Positions 1 through 10,510 of a DNA stretch of 64,000 nt are shown piece after piece; positions within the stretch are counted from its first letter, which is position 1, and every line of letters starts with the position of its first letter. The DNA is from Linderina pennispora. Taxonomy: Eukaryota > Kickxellomycota > Kickxellomycetes > Kickxellales > Kickxellaceae. Location: positions 1,054,001-1,118,000 of the forward strand of contig NW_024468252.1 of NCBI RefSeq assembly GCF_002104995.1. The letters run 5' to 3'. The notes beneath the pieces were generated by a model. That model did not search any database and was not told the origin of the DNA. It was given only the letters and a program-made list of their open reading frames with translations. Both the position numbers and the translations under genes were made by a program.

Positions 1-407
1 TCTGCGGACTGCCCTCATCCACTGCCACACCAACTGCTGTGGCCAGTTCCAGCGCCGCCGCCTTCCACTGCTCATCACCGCCGTCTGTTTGTGTTTCGGC
101 AAGCTGGTGCTCCAGCTGTTCGGTCCTTTGCTGTCTGCTCTGCGGCCTTGGCGACTGCCTGGTCGCGCTCCTCCAGTGCTGCGTGGAGCTGCTGTTTGGA
201 ATCGGCGAGCTGCTGTGCATTCTGCGCATTCTTCTCCTCGAGCTCCTGCTGTGCGGTCTTTAGCTGCGCCTCGCTTTCATTGAACTTCTCCACCTGCTCT
301 GTAAGCGTGTCGTTCTCCGTTGCCAGCCGCTTCAAGTGGTCGCCGGCCTTGCGCAGCTGCCGCTGTAGCGTTTCTACGCGCTTCTGTAGCTCATCTGCCG
401 ACACCAT
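1..407 (-). CDS. coiled-coil protein, N-terminal part, cut by left window edge
   Basis: The ATG at 407 opens a protein starting MVSADELQKRVETLQ; the upstream in-frame extension lacks a better ATG. It is almost wholly charged heptad-like sequence rich in E, Q, K and L, as in golgins and other long tethers. The frame that opens at 407 stops near 75, but the overlapping frame continues the same composition (TEQLEHQLAETQTD) to the edge after one extra base near 122-130, so the gene probably runs on leftward. No domain beyond coiled coil is visible, so a Golgi or cytoskeletal role is only a guess. Its start lies about 130 bp from the 3' end of the next protease gene. Confidence 0.6.
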
Positions 408-535
408 CGAGTCATAAAAAGTGTTAAAAAAGTGTTGTGCCCAGAGCAAAGAAAAGGAAAGCGTTGGGTGTATTTAAAGGAACAGGAATTAAAACAACGG
501 ATTTATATCAGGGTCCACTCTAGCATTCGTTCAGC

Positions 536-1393
536 TCAAAGCCAGCGCCCGGTGACGGTGTAAATGAAGTTCAGGTAGTTCAGCACGTGTGTGTAGAAGG
601 CAAAGCCTCCGGTCACAGCACACGTAGCTTCGCCGTGCGCACCGCCGCCGTTGCTCATGACGCCTGCAAAGTACGGCCTGTTGCCATCGTATGCAATCAG
701 CGGACTGCCCGAATCACCGCTGCACGGCCCGTTGTCGGGAACCAGCGCATTCTCAATGCAGATGCGCGGCCCGTTGCTGTTATCGAAACGTGCTGTGCAG
801 GTACGTCTCGACCTGGTACTTGCATGGGGCCAGGATTGCCAACCTTGATGACGACCTCCTTCAGCTCCGGTGATACGCTGTAGTAGTCCGTGTAGTTGGT
901 CATGCCCCAGCCGATGGACCTGACTGGCATGCCTGGGTACAGCCAGCCCCTGTATACGGGCAGTGCACATGCCTTGACCCCGTCCAGCGGTATATCTGGG
1001 ACTTGGATGATGCCAATGTCGTTCTCGAACCGCGACGGGTTGTACTGCGGGTGCAAAAACACATTAGTGGCCGTCTGGAATGTCTGCTGCTCAGACACAT
1101 TGCTGCCGTAGCCGGCCGTGATGTTCTGTGGAGAGTTGACGGTACCTGTAGCCCCCACCAGGCAATGCCCAGCAGTCAAAATGTGGTTCTTGGTGATGAT
1201 TGTGCCAGCACAAGTGTAAGTGCGACCGCCAATGTCGAGCTTAATCACTGACGCAAACTTGTACTTGCCAGCTGCCGCAATATTGCCACCGATGATGCGC
1301 TTTGACAGCTGCGGAGTATCCAGGCTCGTTGCGCTGGGGTAGGCCAAAGGCGGTGGCGACGAGGCAGGTTCCGAAGAGCGTAGAGAGTTTCAT
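536..1393 (-). CDS. secreted chymotrypsin-fold (S1) serine protease, copy T1, with +1 shifts
   Basis: Start ATG at 1393 gives a signal peptide (MKLSTLFGTCLVATAFG), then a short propeptide and the activation site KR-IIGG. The catalytic triad is visible: His in TAGHC, Asp in FENDIGIIQV, Ser in CSGDSGSPL; the C-terminus is YTVTGRWL. The residue equivalent to chymotrypsin 189 is Gly (NGPCSGDSG), so classic trypsin Asp specificity is not expected. The reading frame shifts by +1 near 1330, 823 and 782. Its nearest relative is T2 at 23.7-24.5 kb, which shares two of the shift sites. Either an active secreted protease with assembly insertions or a recent pseudogene; the conserved triad favours the first. 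Confidence 0.8.
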
Positions 1394-1484
1394 TGCCGAA
1401 TATAGCTTGGGGGAAGAGGTAGTTGCTAGGCGTCTATGGACTGTTGTTTGATAATCTCTGCTCCTCATGCCCAACACCCAGTCC

Positions 1485-1491
1485 TTATATA
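1485..1491 (-). promoter_or_regulatory. TATA box of protease T1
   Basis: TATATAA read on the minus strand, about 95 bp upstream of the T1 start codon. The same element lies at a similar distance before the other proteases and the six-cysteine genes. Confidence 0.55.
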
Positions 1492-1499
1492 CCGCCTTG

Positions 1500-2770
1500 A
1501 ACCAACTTCTCCATGGCTAGAGCTGTTTCACAGCAAAATAATCTAGTAAAAATTGCCCGAGGTAGGATCGCCTTCCTCTTCGTTTCCTGCAGGAATATGG
1601 AATCTTTGCATTTAACGCAAGGAGTGTGGTGGAGAAAGGAGCACTTTTGCAAGGATCGTTCCGAATTGCCTTTGTAGAGGGAATCCTTTTGTAAAGAGAA
1701 AATCCCGGTGCTTGGTTTTTATCCGCAGCTGTGTGGCTCGGGGATGTGCATTCATAGGTGTGGCTGGTAGGCTGTCAGTGCGCCAGCTATCCTTATTAAC
1801 GGAGTTTGTATTTTGCCTCATTTCAGCTCCAAGCGTGCCTACAAGAGCCGGACCAATGGGTTTCCTGTTGCCAACACACTTGCCTGCTCCCTCACGAAAA
1901 CACTACAAATCTGCGTATACGGAAAACTACCCATGTCACTTTGCGGCTCCCGTAGGCATGGGGTGAAAATAGGGGCCTCACTACCCGCACTATCGCCTAT
2001 GCACAAAACCTGCCGCTGTCGCTGATCCTCAAGGACACCTTTAGCTACCAAAGAAAGTGATGCTCGCTGGATGTGGGAATCTCAAAATCAGAGACTGCCT
2101 AGCATTGCTTCCCACCACCATTTTTCCTACCCCTGATTTGGATCCTTTTTTCAGATGCTATCAGACTCTAGCGAATGCTCAGTAATGCCTGCCAGCTGCA
2201 GTCCCTATGCAGGACGCTTGAGGTTGGTCACAACCTTTGCGCAGGACGGATGCTACTGAACTGCTGGCACACCAGACTTGGCAAGAGCCTGGGGCAATGG
2301 CGCACCTTTACAAAGCTTTTAGGGACACAGCAATTTGAATTCCATGTGGGATTTTGCTTTTCGCAAAACATCTTTGTAAAGTCATATTTGTATGCAGCAA
2401 ATGTCTTTTTGTTTTTGGCGTGCAAGGCTCTTCCTCTACTCTTCTTGTTATCACATCTACATGCTCGTTTGCGAACAGCATGTGACAACAAGAGCCATGA
2501 TCTGTGAATGTCTTGGACTCCAACAGGCTGCTACAGCAGACCGAGGCATGACCGTCAGTCTGCGAAATAATATAAAATAGCCGCAAGTTACGTTGCCATT
2601 ACCATCAGTAAACTTGGGGCTATGCCATTAGATACTTTGGTCCAACACTCTGTCGCATATCATTAGCATGCATAATCACAGCCAAACAGGTTTAGTCATC
2701 CCATTAACCTGCCACATTAACAAAACGCAGAGTTTACTCGGAAGCTTACGTAGAGCCATCGGTCCTTGCT
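1500..2770. other. intergenic stretch without a recognisable gene
   Basis: Open frames here are short and without family-like sequence. The only structure I see is at about 1725-1790, which is similar to the sequence about 340 bp upstream of protease T2 (24868-24935), showing that the duplication of T1/T2 included promoter DNA. Confidence 0.5.
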
Positions 2771-2779
2771 TCTGATGAA

Positions 2780-3603
2780 TGGTCCATACTTTTGGATATT
2801 CGCATAAAAGTCAGACCCTACCGTCATTGGGACCAAGACCCGCTACTAAAGATACCAGCAGCATGTGTCTTTCCATCAGTGGTAACGTACAAGAGGAGAC
2901 CCAATGTCACCATAGCATGGGTCCTGTTGCCCACCAACTTACTGTCGTCCAACGCAGATGAGAGCATCATTGCTAGAGGTAAATTTATCCGTTCATATAC
3001 TGCTGGTCAAAGGTTTTGCATGTGTTATCGTCCGTCCAATATAAACGCTAGGCCTCCTTCAGGTCCTGTGAGGTGGCAGTGGGCTCGACTGTCATAGGTT
3101 GTGCCCCAGCCTATCGCGGTCGCCGAATCACCTGAACTGAACCGGCCCCGAGTACATCCCATCTGTCAGCCGCACTACTACTGTCCAGCGTCATCTTGGA
3201 AACCTTGATGAGACTGACATTGTTCTCAAGAGCGGCCATGTCGAAGCTTGGAGTGCTTAATGAAGCTAAGCGCATTCACGATTGTCTGCGAGCCGATACT
3301 GCTGCCTCTGTAACCGACATTAAGGGATGAAGGAGAATGCGGGTTGTCGCTATCATCGTAAATGCATGCGGCGGCAGTGAGGATGAATTCATCGGAGAGG
3401 ATGATGCCACCACAATGGATAGTATTTTTTCGATGAAATGAGGAAAATGGCAGCAGCAAAGTTGTACGTGTCAGGGTGTCACCGTACTTCCTCCGACGAT
3501 GCGTTTGTGTAGTTGCCGAGGTTGGTTCTGGACCGCTGCTGGGGTAGGGCATGCCAAGAGCGGCTGCGACAAGAGAGTATCCAAAGGCGATTGAAAGCTT
3601 CAT
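2780..3603 (-). CDS. S1 protease homologue with all three catalytic residues replaced (pseudoprotease or pseudogene)
   Basis: ATG at 3603 starts a signal peptide (MKLSIAFGYSLVAAALGMP). Fold landmarks follow in order: CGGIILSDEFILTAAAC, SFDMAALENNVSLIKV, AIGWGTTYDS, LKEA, CKTF, GPCYGDIGSPLV, DGKTHAAGIFSSG and a C-terminal DFYANIQKYGPFI. The catalytic His is Ala (TAAAC), Asp is Asn (ENNV) and Ser is Ile (GDIG). These are base substitutions, not products of the frame shifts. The frame changes about ten times, nearly all explained by single extra bases; removing them would leave a full-length fold. So it may be a non-catalytic secreted homologue whose sequence carries assembly insertions, or a decayed gene. 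It lies between active-site-intact copies T1 and T3. The left boundary is approximate. Confidence 0.6.
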
Positions 3604-3959
3604 GTCCTGGCGTAGCAAAATGGTGGTTAAGGGTAAGGCGAGTAACGGGAGTTAAGGTAATTGGTAGGGATCTGTTCGAATGCTAGGTGTCTGGTGTTTC
3701 CTTGGTAGCAGAGCTCCCTCTTAGGGATTCTGCCAATAGCACCACGATGCTTGGCCTTGGTCCATAACTGGATCAACTAGGGTGTGCTGCTTGGAACTCT
3801 ATCCCCTGTCCTTAAGCGAATGTCTGCAGCCATATCTGTCCAACACTGTACACCACATGGACAACGCGCATTTGGACTTTATAATGGAACACATATTTGT
3901 GAATATCACATTAGATGGAGTATGATATAGCTGAAGAGTCGCTTGGCAGAACTATTATT

Positions 3960-4832
3960 TCAGAGCCATAGTCCAGTAACATCATGGATGAAAGATACGT
4001 AGTTTTTGGTGTGCATATAAAAGTCAAACTCGCCTGGTTGGCCGCACGTGATAGCCACCATCTGCAGCTCCGCCATTGCTGTACACGCCAGCAAAGTATG
4101 GTTTGCCATGCATATTTACGAGCAGAGCGCCGCCGGAATCACCTTTACACGGTCCGTTTCCTGGAGACAGCGAAGCTTCAAGGCAGATACGTGGCCCATT
4201 GCTTGAGTCAAAGGTGCTGTTCAGGTACTTCTTGACATGCGACTTGCACGACTTTGTGTTTCCGATTTTGACAACGGCCTCCTTGATTCCCTGGCGACTG
4301 GCTGGTTATGTCTGTGTAGTTGGTCAACCCCCATCCAATCGCTGTAGTTTCCATTCCCTGGATAGAGACTCCCCTTGTACAGCGGTACCGTGGATGCGCT
4401 GACGCCGTCTACTGGCAGATCTGGAACCTGAATAATAGCGATATCATTCTCGAACTTGGAAATGTCGTACTGCGGATGCAAAAACAGTTTGGTTGCCTGC
4501 ACCAGGGTCTGCTTTTTGTACTCGCTGCTGCCGTATCCGATATAGATATTTTCAGGAGTGTTGATCTGATTGGTGATGTCGTCGACAATACAGTGTCCAG
4601 CAGTCACAACAAAGTTCTTGGAAATGATGGTGCTGCCACACATACCAGTCCCAGTGCTGATAAATCTCTTTACAATGGAGGCAAACTTGTACTTGCCAGC
4701 CGGTGCTACACCACCACCGACGATGCGCTTGGAGAGGTGATGGTGTGGATCTTGATTAGCGCTGCTCTGTGGCAGCCCTAAGGAGTTGGTAGCTAGACCG
4801 ATTCCAAAAACAGTGGCAACAAGGAACTTCAT
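3960..4832 (-). CDS. secreted chymotrypsin-fold serine protease, copy T3, with +1 shifts
   Basis: Starts with signal peptide MKFLVATVFGIGLATNSLG, then activation site KR-IVGG. Triad: TAGHC, FENDIAIIQV and CKGDSGGAL. Position 189 equivalent is Gly. The 3' part ends FIHDVTGLWL with TGA at 3960. Single extra bases near 4355 (before METTAIGWG), near 4292 (SPG-IKEA) and near 4055 (before CGQPGEFDFY) break the frame; both sides of each break keep family sequence. It has the usual four-cysteine core and no extra domain. Less similar to T1/T2 and T4/T5 than those pairs are to each other, so an older duplicate. Confidence 0.8.
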
Positions 4833-4948
4833 GGCTGATTGTAGTGAAAAATTAGGCGTCCAAAAAAAGTAGGTATTAGTGGCTGAATTATTGCGTGTAG
4901 ACCATTGCTGTTTGGTCCTCCACCCCGTCCTTGGCCAAAGTGTGCTGC

Positions 4949-4957
4949 TTATATATT
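4949..4957 (-). promoter_or_regulatory. TATA box of protease T3
   Basis: AATATATAA on the minus strand, about 120 bp upstream of the ATG at 4832. Confidence 0.5.
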
Positions 4958-4959
4958 AT

Positions 4960-5750
4960 TGAGTGCGCCCCAAGCCTGGACTTGTAGTGTCTTGCATGTA
5001 TGGCAAATCATTTTCGTTGAGACAAATAAAGCCGAATGTAGATTTACCACAACCACTGTGGCAAAAAGAAAAAGAACCGTTCACGAGGCGTTCCTACATG
5101 TCTTTTGCAGAAAAGCACGGCCAGTTGCTTCGCCTTTCCACAAAGACTGACCCAGCAAAGATGGGCGCGTGGTGATGGGCAACGGATCGACATTGTGGCT
5201 AGCAATGGGCAAGCGCGCGAGGTACCTGGTAGCGGAGTTTGTAATCGGCTAATTTCGGGCTAAAACGTGTGGGGCAGCTCAAAAAAGGAACTCTTTGAGC
5301 TCTTTCTCATGCAAAGCATAATGCCGCACGAGCATGCCACCAGTATGTATTTCTCAAAAGCTGTGTTCGTAGCCAGAGTGCTACTGCTGCTTTTCAATTA
5401 CAATGCGCCATGTGCTTGGAGGCGCCTATCCAGCCAACATGATCTCTTGGGCTCCTTAGCTGGGCTTGCACATTACCCAATCCATTTATTTCTTCAATTG
5501 CTGACAGTACAATTAGCCATTCTCAAATGCGCCATTACTCACTAGTTCTCCGTTTCCGACCGCAATTTAAGCACGGTTTTCATTAGTTCTAGCCAATACA
5601 CATTATTTGGTATTTCAGCGAAGATGGAGTTACAGAGAGAGCGAATGGCATTGATGGGCCAGTGTTGGGAGATGATTTTTCGACATCTTTTACGAATGGC
5701 TATGTAGACGTAATGGTATGTAAAGAGGCTAACGGATATATGGTTTGCTC
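4960..5750. other. intergenic stretch, nothing recognised
   Basis: Contains only short open frames without family-like sequence, between the T3 promoter and the 3' end of T4. Confidence 0.5.
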
Positions 5751-5752
5751 TA

Positions 5753-6681
5753 TTATTGCAATTGGTATCTTGCATAAAAAGTAAGGCTGGTTATTAGCAC
5801 TAGGTTTAGAACCAGGCGCCCGGTGACACTATAAATGAAGGAAAGATAGCTGCTGGTATTCATATAAAAGTCAAATCCGCCAGCATCACCACATGAAAAG
5901 GTGCCCTCTGAACTTCCACCATTGCTATCAACACCAGCAAAATACGGCTTGCCATTTACGAAAGCAACAAGAGCACTTCCTGAGTCTCCAGAGCATGTGC
6001 CATTGCCTAGCGTTAGCGAGCGCTCGATGCAGATGCGGGGCCCGTTGCTTGAATAGAACGTATCGTGCAAGTACTTCTTGACATGGGTCTTGCATGGGTC
6101 GATGCTGCCAATCTTGACTTCAGTCTTCCTTGAGCGGATACGACGGGACTGCGAGGGTCTGTCGCATGTTGGTCAGGCCCCATCCGATTGCCGTAGCAGA
6201 CATTCCAGGGAAGAGGGAGCCTTTGTACACCGGGATTGCGGCCACACTGACTCCATCAAGCGGCAGATCTGGGAGCTCCAGGACGGCAATATCGTTCTTC
6301 AAACCGGTTCGAGTTGTACTGGGAGTGCACAAATACTTTGCACGACGGAACCAGGGTCTGCGAGATATACACGTTGTTTCCATAACCAACATAGGTGTTC
6401 TTGGGAATTGCACGCTCGCCAGTTGGCAGTTCGAACAACACAGTGGGCAGCGGTAACGACGTGGTTCCTGGAGATAATAGTGCCGCCGCATTTTGACAGG
6501 CTGCCATCAGAATATACAGTCTTGATAATCGATGCAAACGGGTACTTGTTGACAGGCGCTACGTTGCCACCGACAATGCGCTTGGCTAGCCGTATGTTGG
6601 GTATCTTTATCCAAACCGGGTTGCGGGATGCCAAGAGCAGTGGCTGCAAGAGTAATCCCGAAAGCGACCAGAAAACTTCAT
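5753..6681 (-). CDS. secreted chymotrypsin-fold serine protease, copy T4, with +1 shifts
   Basis: ATG at 6681; after removing one extra base near 6652 the signal peptide reads MKFSGRFGITLAATALGIPQ, matching T5. Activation site KR-IVGG, triad TAAHC, KNDIAVLELP and CSGDSGSAL; Gly at the 189-equivalent. Further +1 shifts lie near 6590, 6425, 6305 and 6130. The last frame runs past the usual family end (FIYSVTGRL) to a stop at 5753. It is nearly identical in the middle to T5 at 26.5-27.4 kb, so the two are recent duplicates. It faces the six-cysteine gene at 8142 divergently. Confidence 0.8.
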
Positions 6682-6786
6682 AATTTGGACTATCAAGTGA
6701 TTGGGAAGAGGAAATGCGAGAATCAAAATATTGCTGGCAGAATAACACCGGATGCCGCTTGCCTTCCTCCGCCGCAGGTCATCCAG

Positions 6787-6795
6787 TTTATATAT
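6787..6795 (-). promoter_or_regulatory. TATA box of protease T4
   Basis: ATATATAAA on the minus strand about 106 bp upstream of the ATG at 6681. Confidence 0.5.
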
Positions 6796-6799
6796 CACT

Positions 6800-8020
6800 G
6801 AAGCCACTCTTAGCACTTCACTGGGCTATCTTCATTTGCGTGGAGGGGTGATTACTCCTTTGCAAAAACAGCAGCTAGAAAGACAACTCTGAACATGAAT
6901 CGGAAAACTTTCTGCTCAGCCTCCTTTTACCGATGTTCAAATTCATGGACTTGATTACAGAAAAAGCTTCATATAGTGTCATTCATCCCCGACAGCATTT
7001 TGCTAGGTTCGCTTTTGGCCTAGGCTGTGAGCCCTACTGCTGCAGCCGATGCGTTGAGTCAATGCACAAGGCACTCTGGGACAAAATTGCATATCGTTAA
7101 CCCGTGCATTGCATGCTAGATGTGGATTTTGTGCAAAATATCATGTATAGCCTAAATACTATCCAGCCTGCAGGTATGAGCTGAGAGCAGCACTGCTTCT
7201 GTTGTTGTCGTTACTTTCAAGCTAGTTTTGCCCTTGCTGATTCTGCCCAAGACCTGCAAGCCAAGAGACCAGTGTATTATTCAGGAAGTACTCATCGTCG
7301 CACTTGCCATTCCATCTGCCTGTGATACTGCATACCTGGTTATCAACTTGGCTGTACATTCACTGTGGTTAGGAACTGCACTCCAGCTATCACTGGATGT
7401 GTAAATGTTGTCACTATGCTTTCACAAAAAGGTTAGCAGCTGGTTAGTGTATTGGGCAAAAACAGGCGGTTGTATCGGTACTACGTGTCTTGTCAACATC
7501 AGCAGCCCTATAATCTAGGCTGTACATTGGTGCAAGGAGTTGTGCATCTTGGGCACTACCAGACAGTGGCCAATGTCAGCACTAGGGCGACCATCCAGTC
7601 GATGTCCCCTGATCCTCCTCGATCAAAAAATAGAATCATATGCAAGCGAAATGAGAGATGTACACCGAGAGCTTGCCCGCAAGTCTTGGATAAAATGGCC
7701 ATTGATGCACACAGCATTGGTAAAAATAGGTGAGCGTGCAACCCAGATGACCATCATCGGGCATTTGATTGCCTAAACTGCTTTCAGCCTGAGCATCTCT
7801 CATCGGAATAGTAACAGTATGCCTTTATTCTAAAAAAAAATGGATGGAATAATAGGCCTAGAGAGCGACCAAATATTTTTATGATGCTAATCGAATGTGC
7901 GGACAACGCTTTCACAGCACAATTCCCCGAGATATGCGTCTCCGAGTGCGAAGATGTGTGGCCGCATGCAGCCATCTGGTTAATAAGGCATGCTAAACAC
8001 AGTGCACCGTCAGTAGGCGC
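6800..8020. other. divergent intergenic region between protease T4 and six-cysteine gene a
   Basis: No gene recognised. It is of interest for its length: the two start codons are 1461 bp apart, and the duplicated pair (T5 and gene c) has start codons 1456 bp apart. Confidence 0.5.
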
Positions 8021-8027
8021 AGACCAA

Positions 8028-8035
8028 TATAAAAA
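8028..8035 (+). promoter_or_regulatory. TATA box of six-cysteine gene a
   Basis: TATAAAAA about 114 bp before the ATG at 8142. Confidence 0.55.
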
Positions 8036-8141
8036 CCCAGCTGCCGGCCTCGACACAGCAGCATTGAAACAGTAGAGCTACACGCCCAATTCCTTCTCTG
8101 TTACTACAACTCTGGATCCTTCTGTCCTTTGCAAGCTAACC

Positions 8142-8362
8142 ATGAAGTTTTCGTCTGCCATCGCCACTCTCTGCGTCATTCTTGGTACCGGTCGCCGTTG
8201 TCCAGGCTGTCCCTGCTAATGCCAAGAACCACAACAAGGATTACGAGAAGTGCGTTGCCGAGCACGGCACTGGCCACTGGCCGTATCCTGGCGAGGGCAA
8301 CTGCCACAACGTTGGCTACTGCGAGTGCAAGCCCGACGGCTTCCATCATCTGCGTCTGCTGA
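8142..8362 (+). CDS. small secreted six-cysteine protein a (two +1 shifts)
   Basis: ATG at 8142 opens a signal peptide MKFSSAIATLCVILGT. One extra base near 8208 (GG for G, by comparison with copies b and c) and another near 8344 restore a protein of about 72 residues ending CVC. The mature part has six cysteines spaced C-x16-C-x5-C-x-C-x7-C-x-C, with a WPYPGEG segment before the second cysteine and CHNVGYCEC in the middle. The same plan is found in copies b and c. No known family is recognised; size, secretion and cysteine spacing suit an antimicrobial peptide, protease inhibitor or effector-like peptide, none shown. AATAAA follows at 8408. Confidence 0.65.
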
Positions 8363-8413
8363 GTCCGACAAGATAGACATCCCCTCAAACAGTTAGCAAT
8401 TTTTGCCAATAAA

Positions 8414-9250
8414 GAGATTGGTTCGGCATCCCATGCTATGTAGCAAGGCAAATGTGTTTCAGGAGCCCCTGGGCTTAGCATCAGCCTTGGGCTGATTCTT
8501 CAATTGGGATCTGTGCACAGTGGAGATGCCAGCATGCAGGTATAGTCTGCATTCGAGGGAGTTGGGCGCGCATTCGTCATGGCAGACGGGGAGCAAAGAG
8601 CTGAACTCGCACAGTATCTATTAATACCCGCAGGACCACTCTCTGTGACGGCCAATTGTCCAAGCGCGTTCTAAAAATTGCCGGCCCTGCCGTGTCACGC
8701 CAGTGAAGTAACGCTCCATTTTGCTGTTTCCCACCTGCAGCCGGTATGCAGGGGGTATCGCCTGTGTCTCCAGGCATCGTAATCCTTGCGTGGCTCAGAG
8801 CAATGCGCTGCTTCGCTGAATTCCCCTGTTGCCCTACAATGCAATGGCTGCAGAGCGCCATGCACAATACAGTAGCAGAGGGTCGGGAGGGTGTAGTGGC
8901 TCCCCATCTCCAGCTAGGCAGAGGCGCATTGGCGGTGGTGGAGCTTGTAAAAATAGAGTGGTCACACCACAATCCAAAAATACCGCAGCGCCGTCCCTCA
9001 TTTTACGTTTCTTCTCACCCTCTTGCTGAGAGAAGTAGGATAATGGCCACTCTTGTCGTGTGTTGGGTGGCGGAGACCTCGTCCGGCGTTGTTTATTCGC
9101 GGTGTCGATCCCAAGAATAAAGAGTGCGGACAGACAGAATAGCCTTGTCTCCAACAAATATTGCCTGGACAGAATGTCTCTGCGGAAGACGTCTCGGCAT
9201 CGCATGACTGACACCCGGCACAAAAAATTTACTGCGTAGACAACGCGCCA
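8414..9250. other. intergenic stretch, nothing recognised
   Basis: Open frames on both strands are low-complexity or unlike any family; none has a credible start and context. Confidence 0.45.
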
Positions 9251-9257
9251 AAATGCG

Positions 9258-9265
9258 TATAAAAG
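9258..9265 (+). promoter_or_regulatory. TATA box of six-cysteine gene b
   Basis: TATAAAAG about 120 bp before the ATG at 9379. Confidence 0.55.
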
Positions 9266-9378
9266 CTGTAGGCTGGCGTTCCTGGACGAGGTATGTAAAG
9301 TATTCCCAACATCCATTGGACTCCTCTTCAGTACTATTCTTCTCTTCTCGCTGCTACTATACCCATCCTTCGTTTACC

Positions 9379-9600
9379 ATGAAGTTCTCGTCAGCCATTG
9401 CCACTATCAGCGTCATTCTCGGCGCATCAGCCCTCGTCCAGGCCATGCCGGCATACGAGTGGAGCAAGTATGAGAGCTACGACCAGTGCGTCAAGGCGCA
9501 CGACGGCAAGGTCTCGTGGCCGTACCCCGGACCTGGCGACTGCCACAACGTCGGAACCTGCGAGTGCCTGCCTGGAGGCAACGTCGGCTGCATCTGCTAG
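9379..9600 (+). CDS. small secreted six-cysteine protein b, intact
   Basis: A 73-residue protein; the longer open frame upstream lacks coding character, and the ATG at 9379 is aligned with the starts of copies a and c. Signal peptide MKFSSAIATISVILGASALV ends at about VQA. Mature part: C-x17-C-x5-C-x-C-x7-C-x-C at the very C-terminus, with WPYPGPGDCHNVGTCEC in the centre. The last residue is the sixth cysteine (GCIC). Signal peptides of a and b are nearly identical, so these are tandem duplicates. Function unknown; three disulfides in the secreted product are likely. Confidence 0.8.
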   Translation: MKFSSAIATISVILGASALVQAMPAYEWSKYESYDQCVKAHDGKVSWPYPGPGDCHNVGTCECLPGGNVGCIC

Positions 9601-9760
9601 GCCGCTGCACGCGCTGTACCATGTCTGATCTGTATCGATTCATGACACTGTAAACTCTATCCTGTATACTTCCTTTCCTAACTACGCAGTTCCTTAAAGT
9701 TATAGCATTCTTTGTTTCTTTTCTCTATCCGATCATAATAAAAACGCTTTCTTGATAGAT

Positions 9761-10510
9761 CTAGCTGAATCCTGGTGGTTCGTTTGCGGAAAGAACATCG
9801 GTCATGCCGCCGATGGTGTCCATGAAGGCCACCATGATAATGCGCTGGCCTTTGGTGATAGCAATCCCAGCGTGGTTCAGGTTTGCGTCGTGTACCCACG
9901 CGTCGCCGGGCTGCTGCTTGACATGCAGATCAAAGTCAGTGAACAGCGTGCCGCCGCCCTCGAATTCGCTTGGGTCATTCAGCAGCAGGGTCAGCGAGGC
10001 CAGACATCCATCTCTGTGTACCGCCAGCTCGCGCTGATGGTTGGCATCGTACCCGATAATGAAGATGTCCCGGAACTCCCAGTACCGTTCTGAAATCTGG
10101 GTGTGCTTCTCAAGCGCAGGGAACAGAACTACTCTGAGCCTTTCTGTCAACCAGCCGCCAATAGGCAGATTTCTGACGGGAATGTCGCGGGTTGGGACGG
10201 TGCTGTGCCGGCCATGTGTCCAGTCATTAGCTGCAACATGCGCAGCCACAGCATCCAAAATCTCAGTGCGCTCCGATTTTGAAAATGCCTCGCCAAGGTT
10301 TATTGGCACCTGTCCATTTAGAGTGTCTGGTTTACCACGGCCTGCTCTGGACATGCGGTAGCGTAGCCGCTGGAAGTCGAGGTCATCGGTGTTGCCGCTC
10401 TCGACTCGCTCGGCCTGCTGCTGTTGCCGGTGGCTCTGCAGTGTATCGAGCTGCGCCTGCTCCTCAGCTGTGACTTCGCTGAACAGATCGAATTGGTCGT
10501 CAGCCGCCAT
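9761..10510 (-). CDS. 2-oxoglutarate/Fe(II)-dependent oxygenase (prolyl 4-hydroxylase-like fold)
   Basis: The ATG at 10510 (MAADDQFDLFSEVT) is preferred over the longer frame, whose first residues come from a non-ATG codon. About 249 residues. The C-terminal half has the double-stranded beta-helix signature: iron ligands in AVHRDG (H-x-D) and the distal His in NHAGIAITKGQR, with the basic residue (KGQR) placed to bind 2-oxoglutarate. GGGTLF and a hydrophobic VAFMD strand follow the usual order. The N-terminal 90 residues are polar with a Q-rich helix. Substrate is unknown; protein or nucleic-acid hydroxylation are both possible. It is divergent to the TFIIIC gene across about 480 bp. Confidence 0.75.
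   Translation of the reverse strand: MAADDQFDLFSEVTAEEQAQLDTLQSHRQQQQAERVESGNTDDLDFQRLRYRMSRAGRGKPDTLNGQVPINLGEAFSKSERTEILDAVAAHVAANDWTHGRHSTVPTRDIPVRNLPIGGWLTERLRVVLFPALEKHTQISERYWEFRDIFIIGYDANHQRELAVHRDGCLASLTLLLNDPSEFEGGGTLFTDFDLHVKQQPGDAWVHDANLNHAGIAITKGQRIIMVAFMDTIGGMTDVLSANEPPGFS

Noticed and set aside
536-6681. Introns as the cause of frame breaks in the protease genes
   Set aside because: Family sequence is continuous on both sides of each break with no missing or extra codons, leaving no room for an intron; GT-AG borders are absent.
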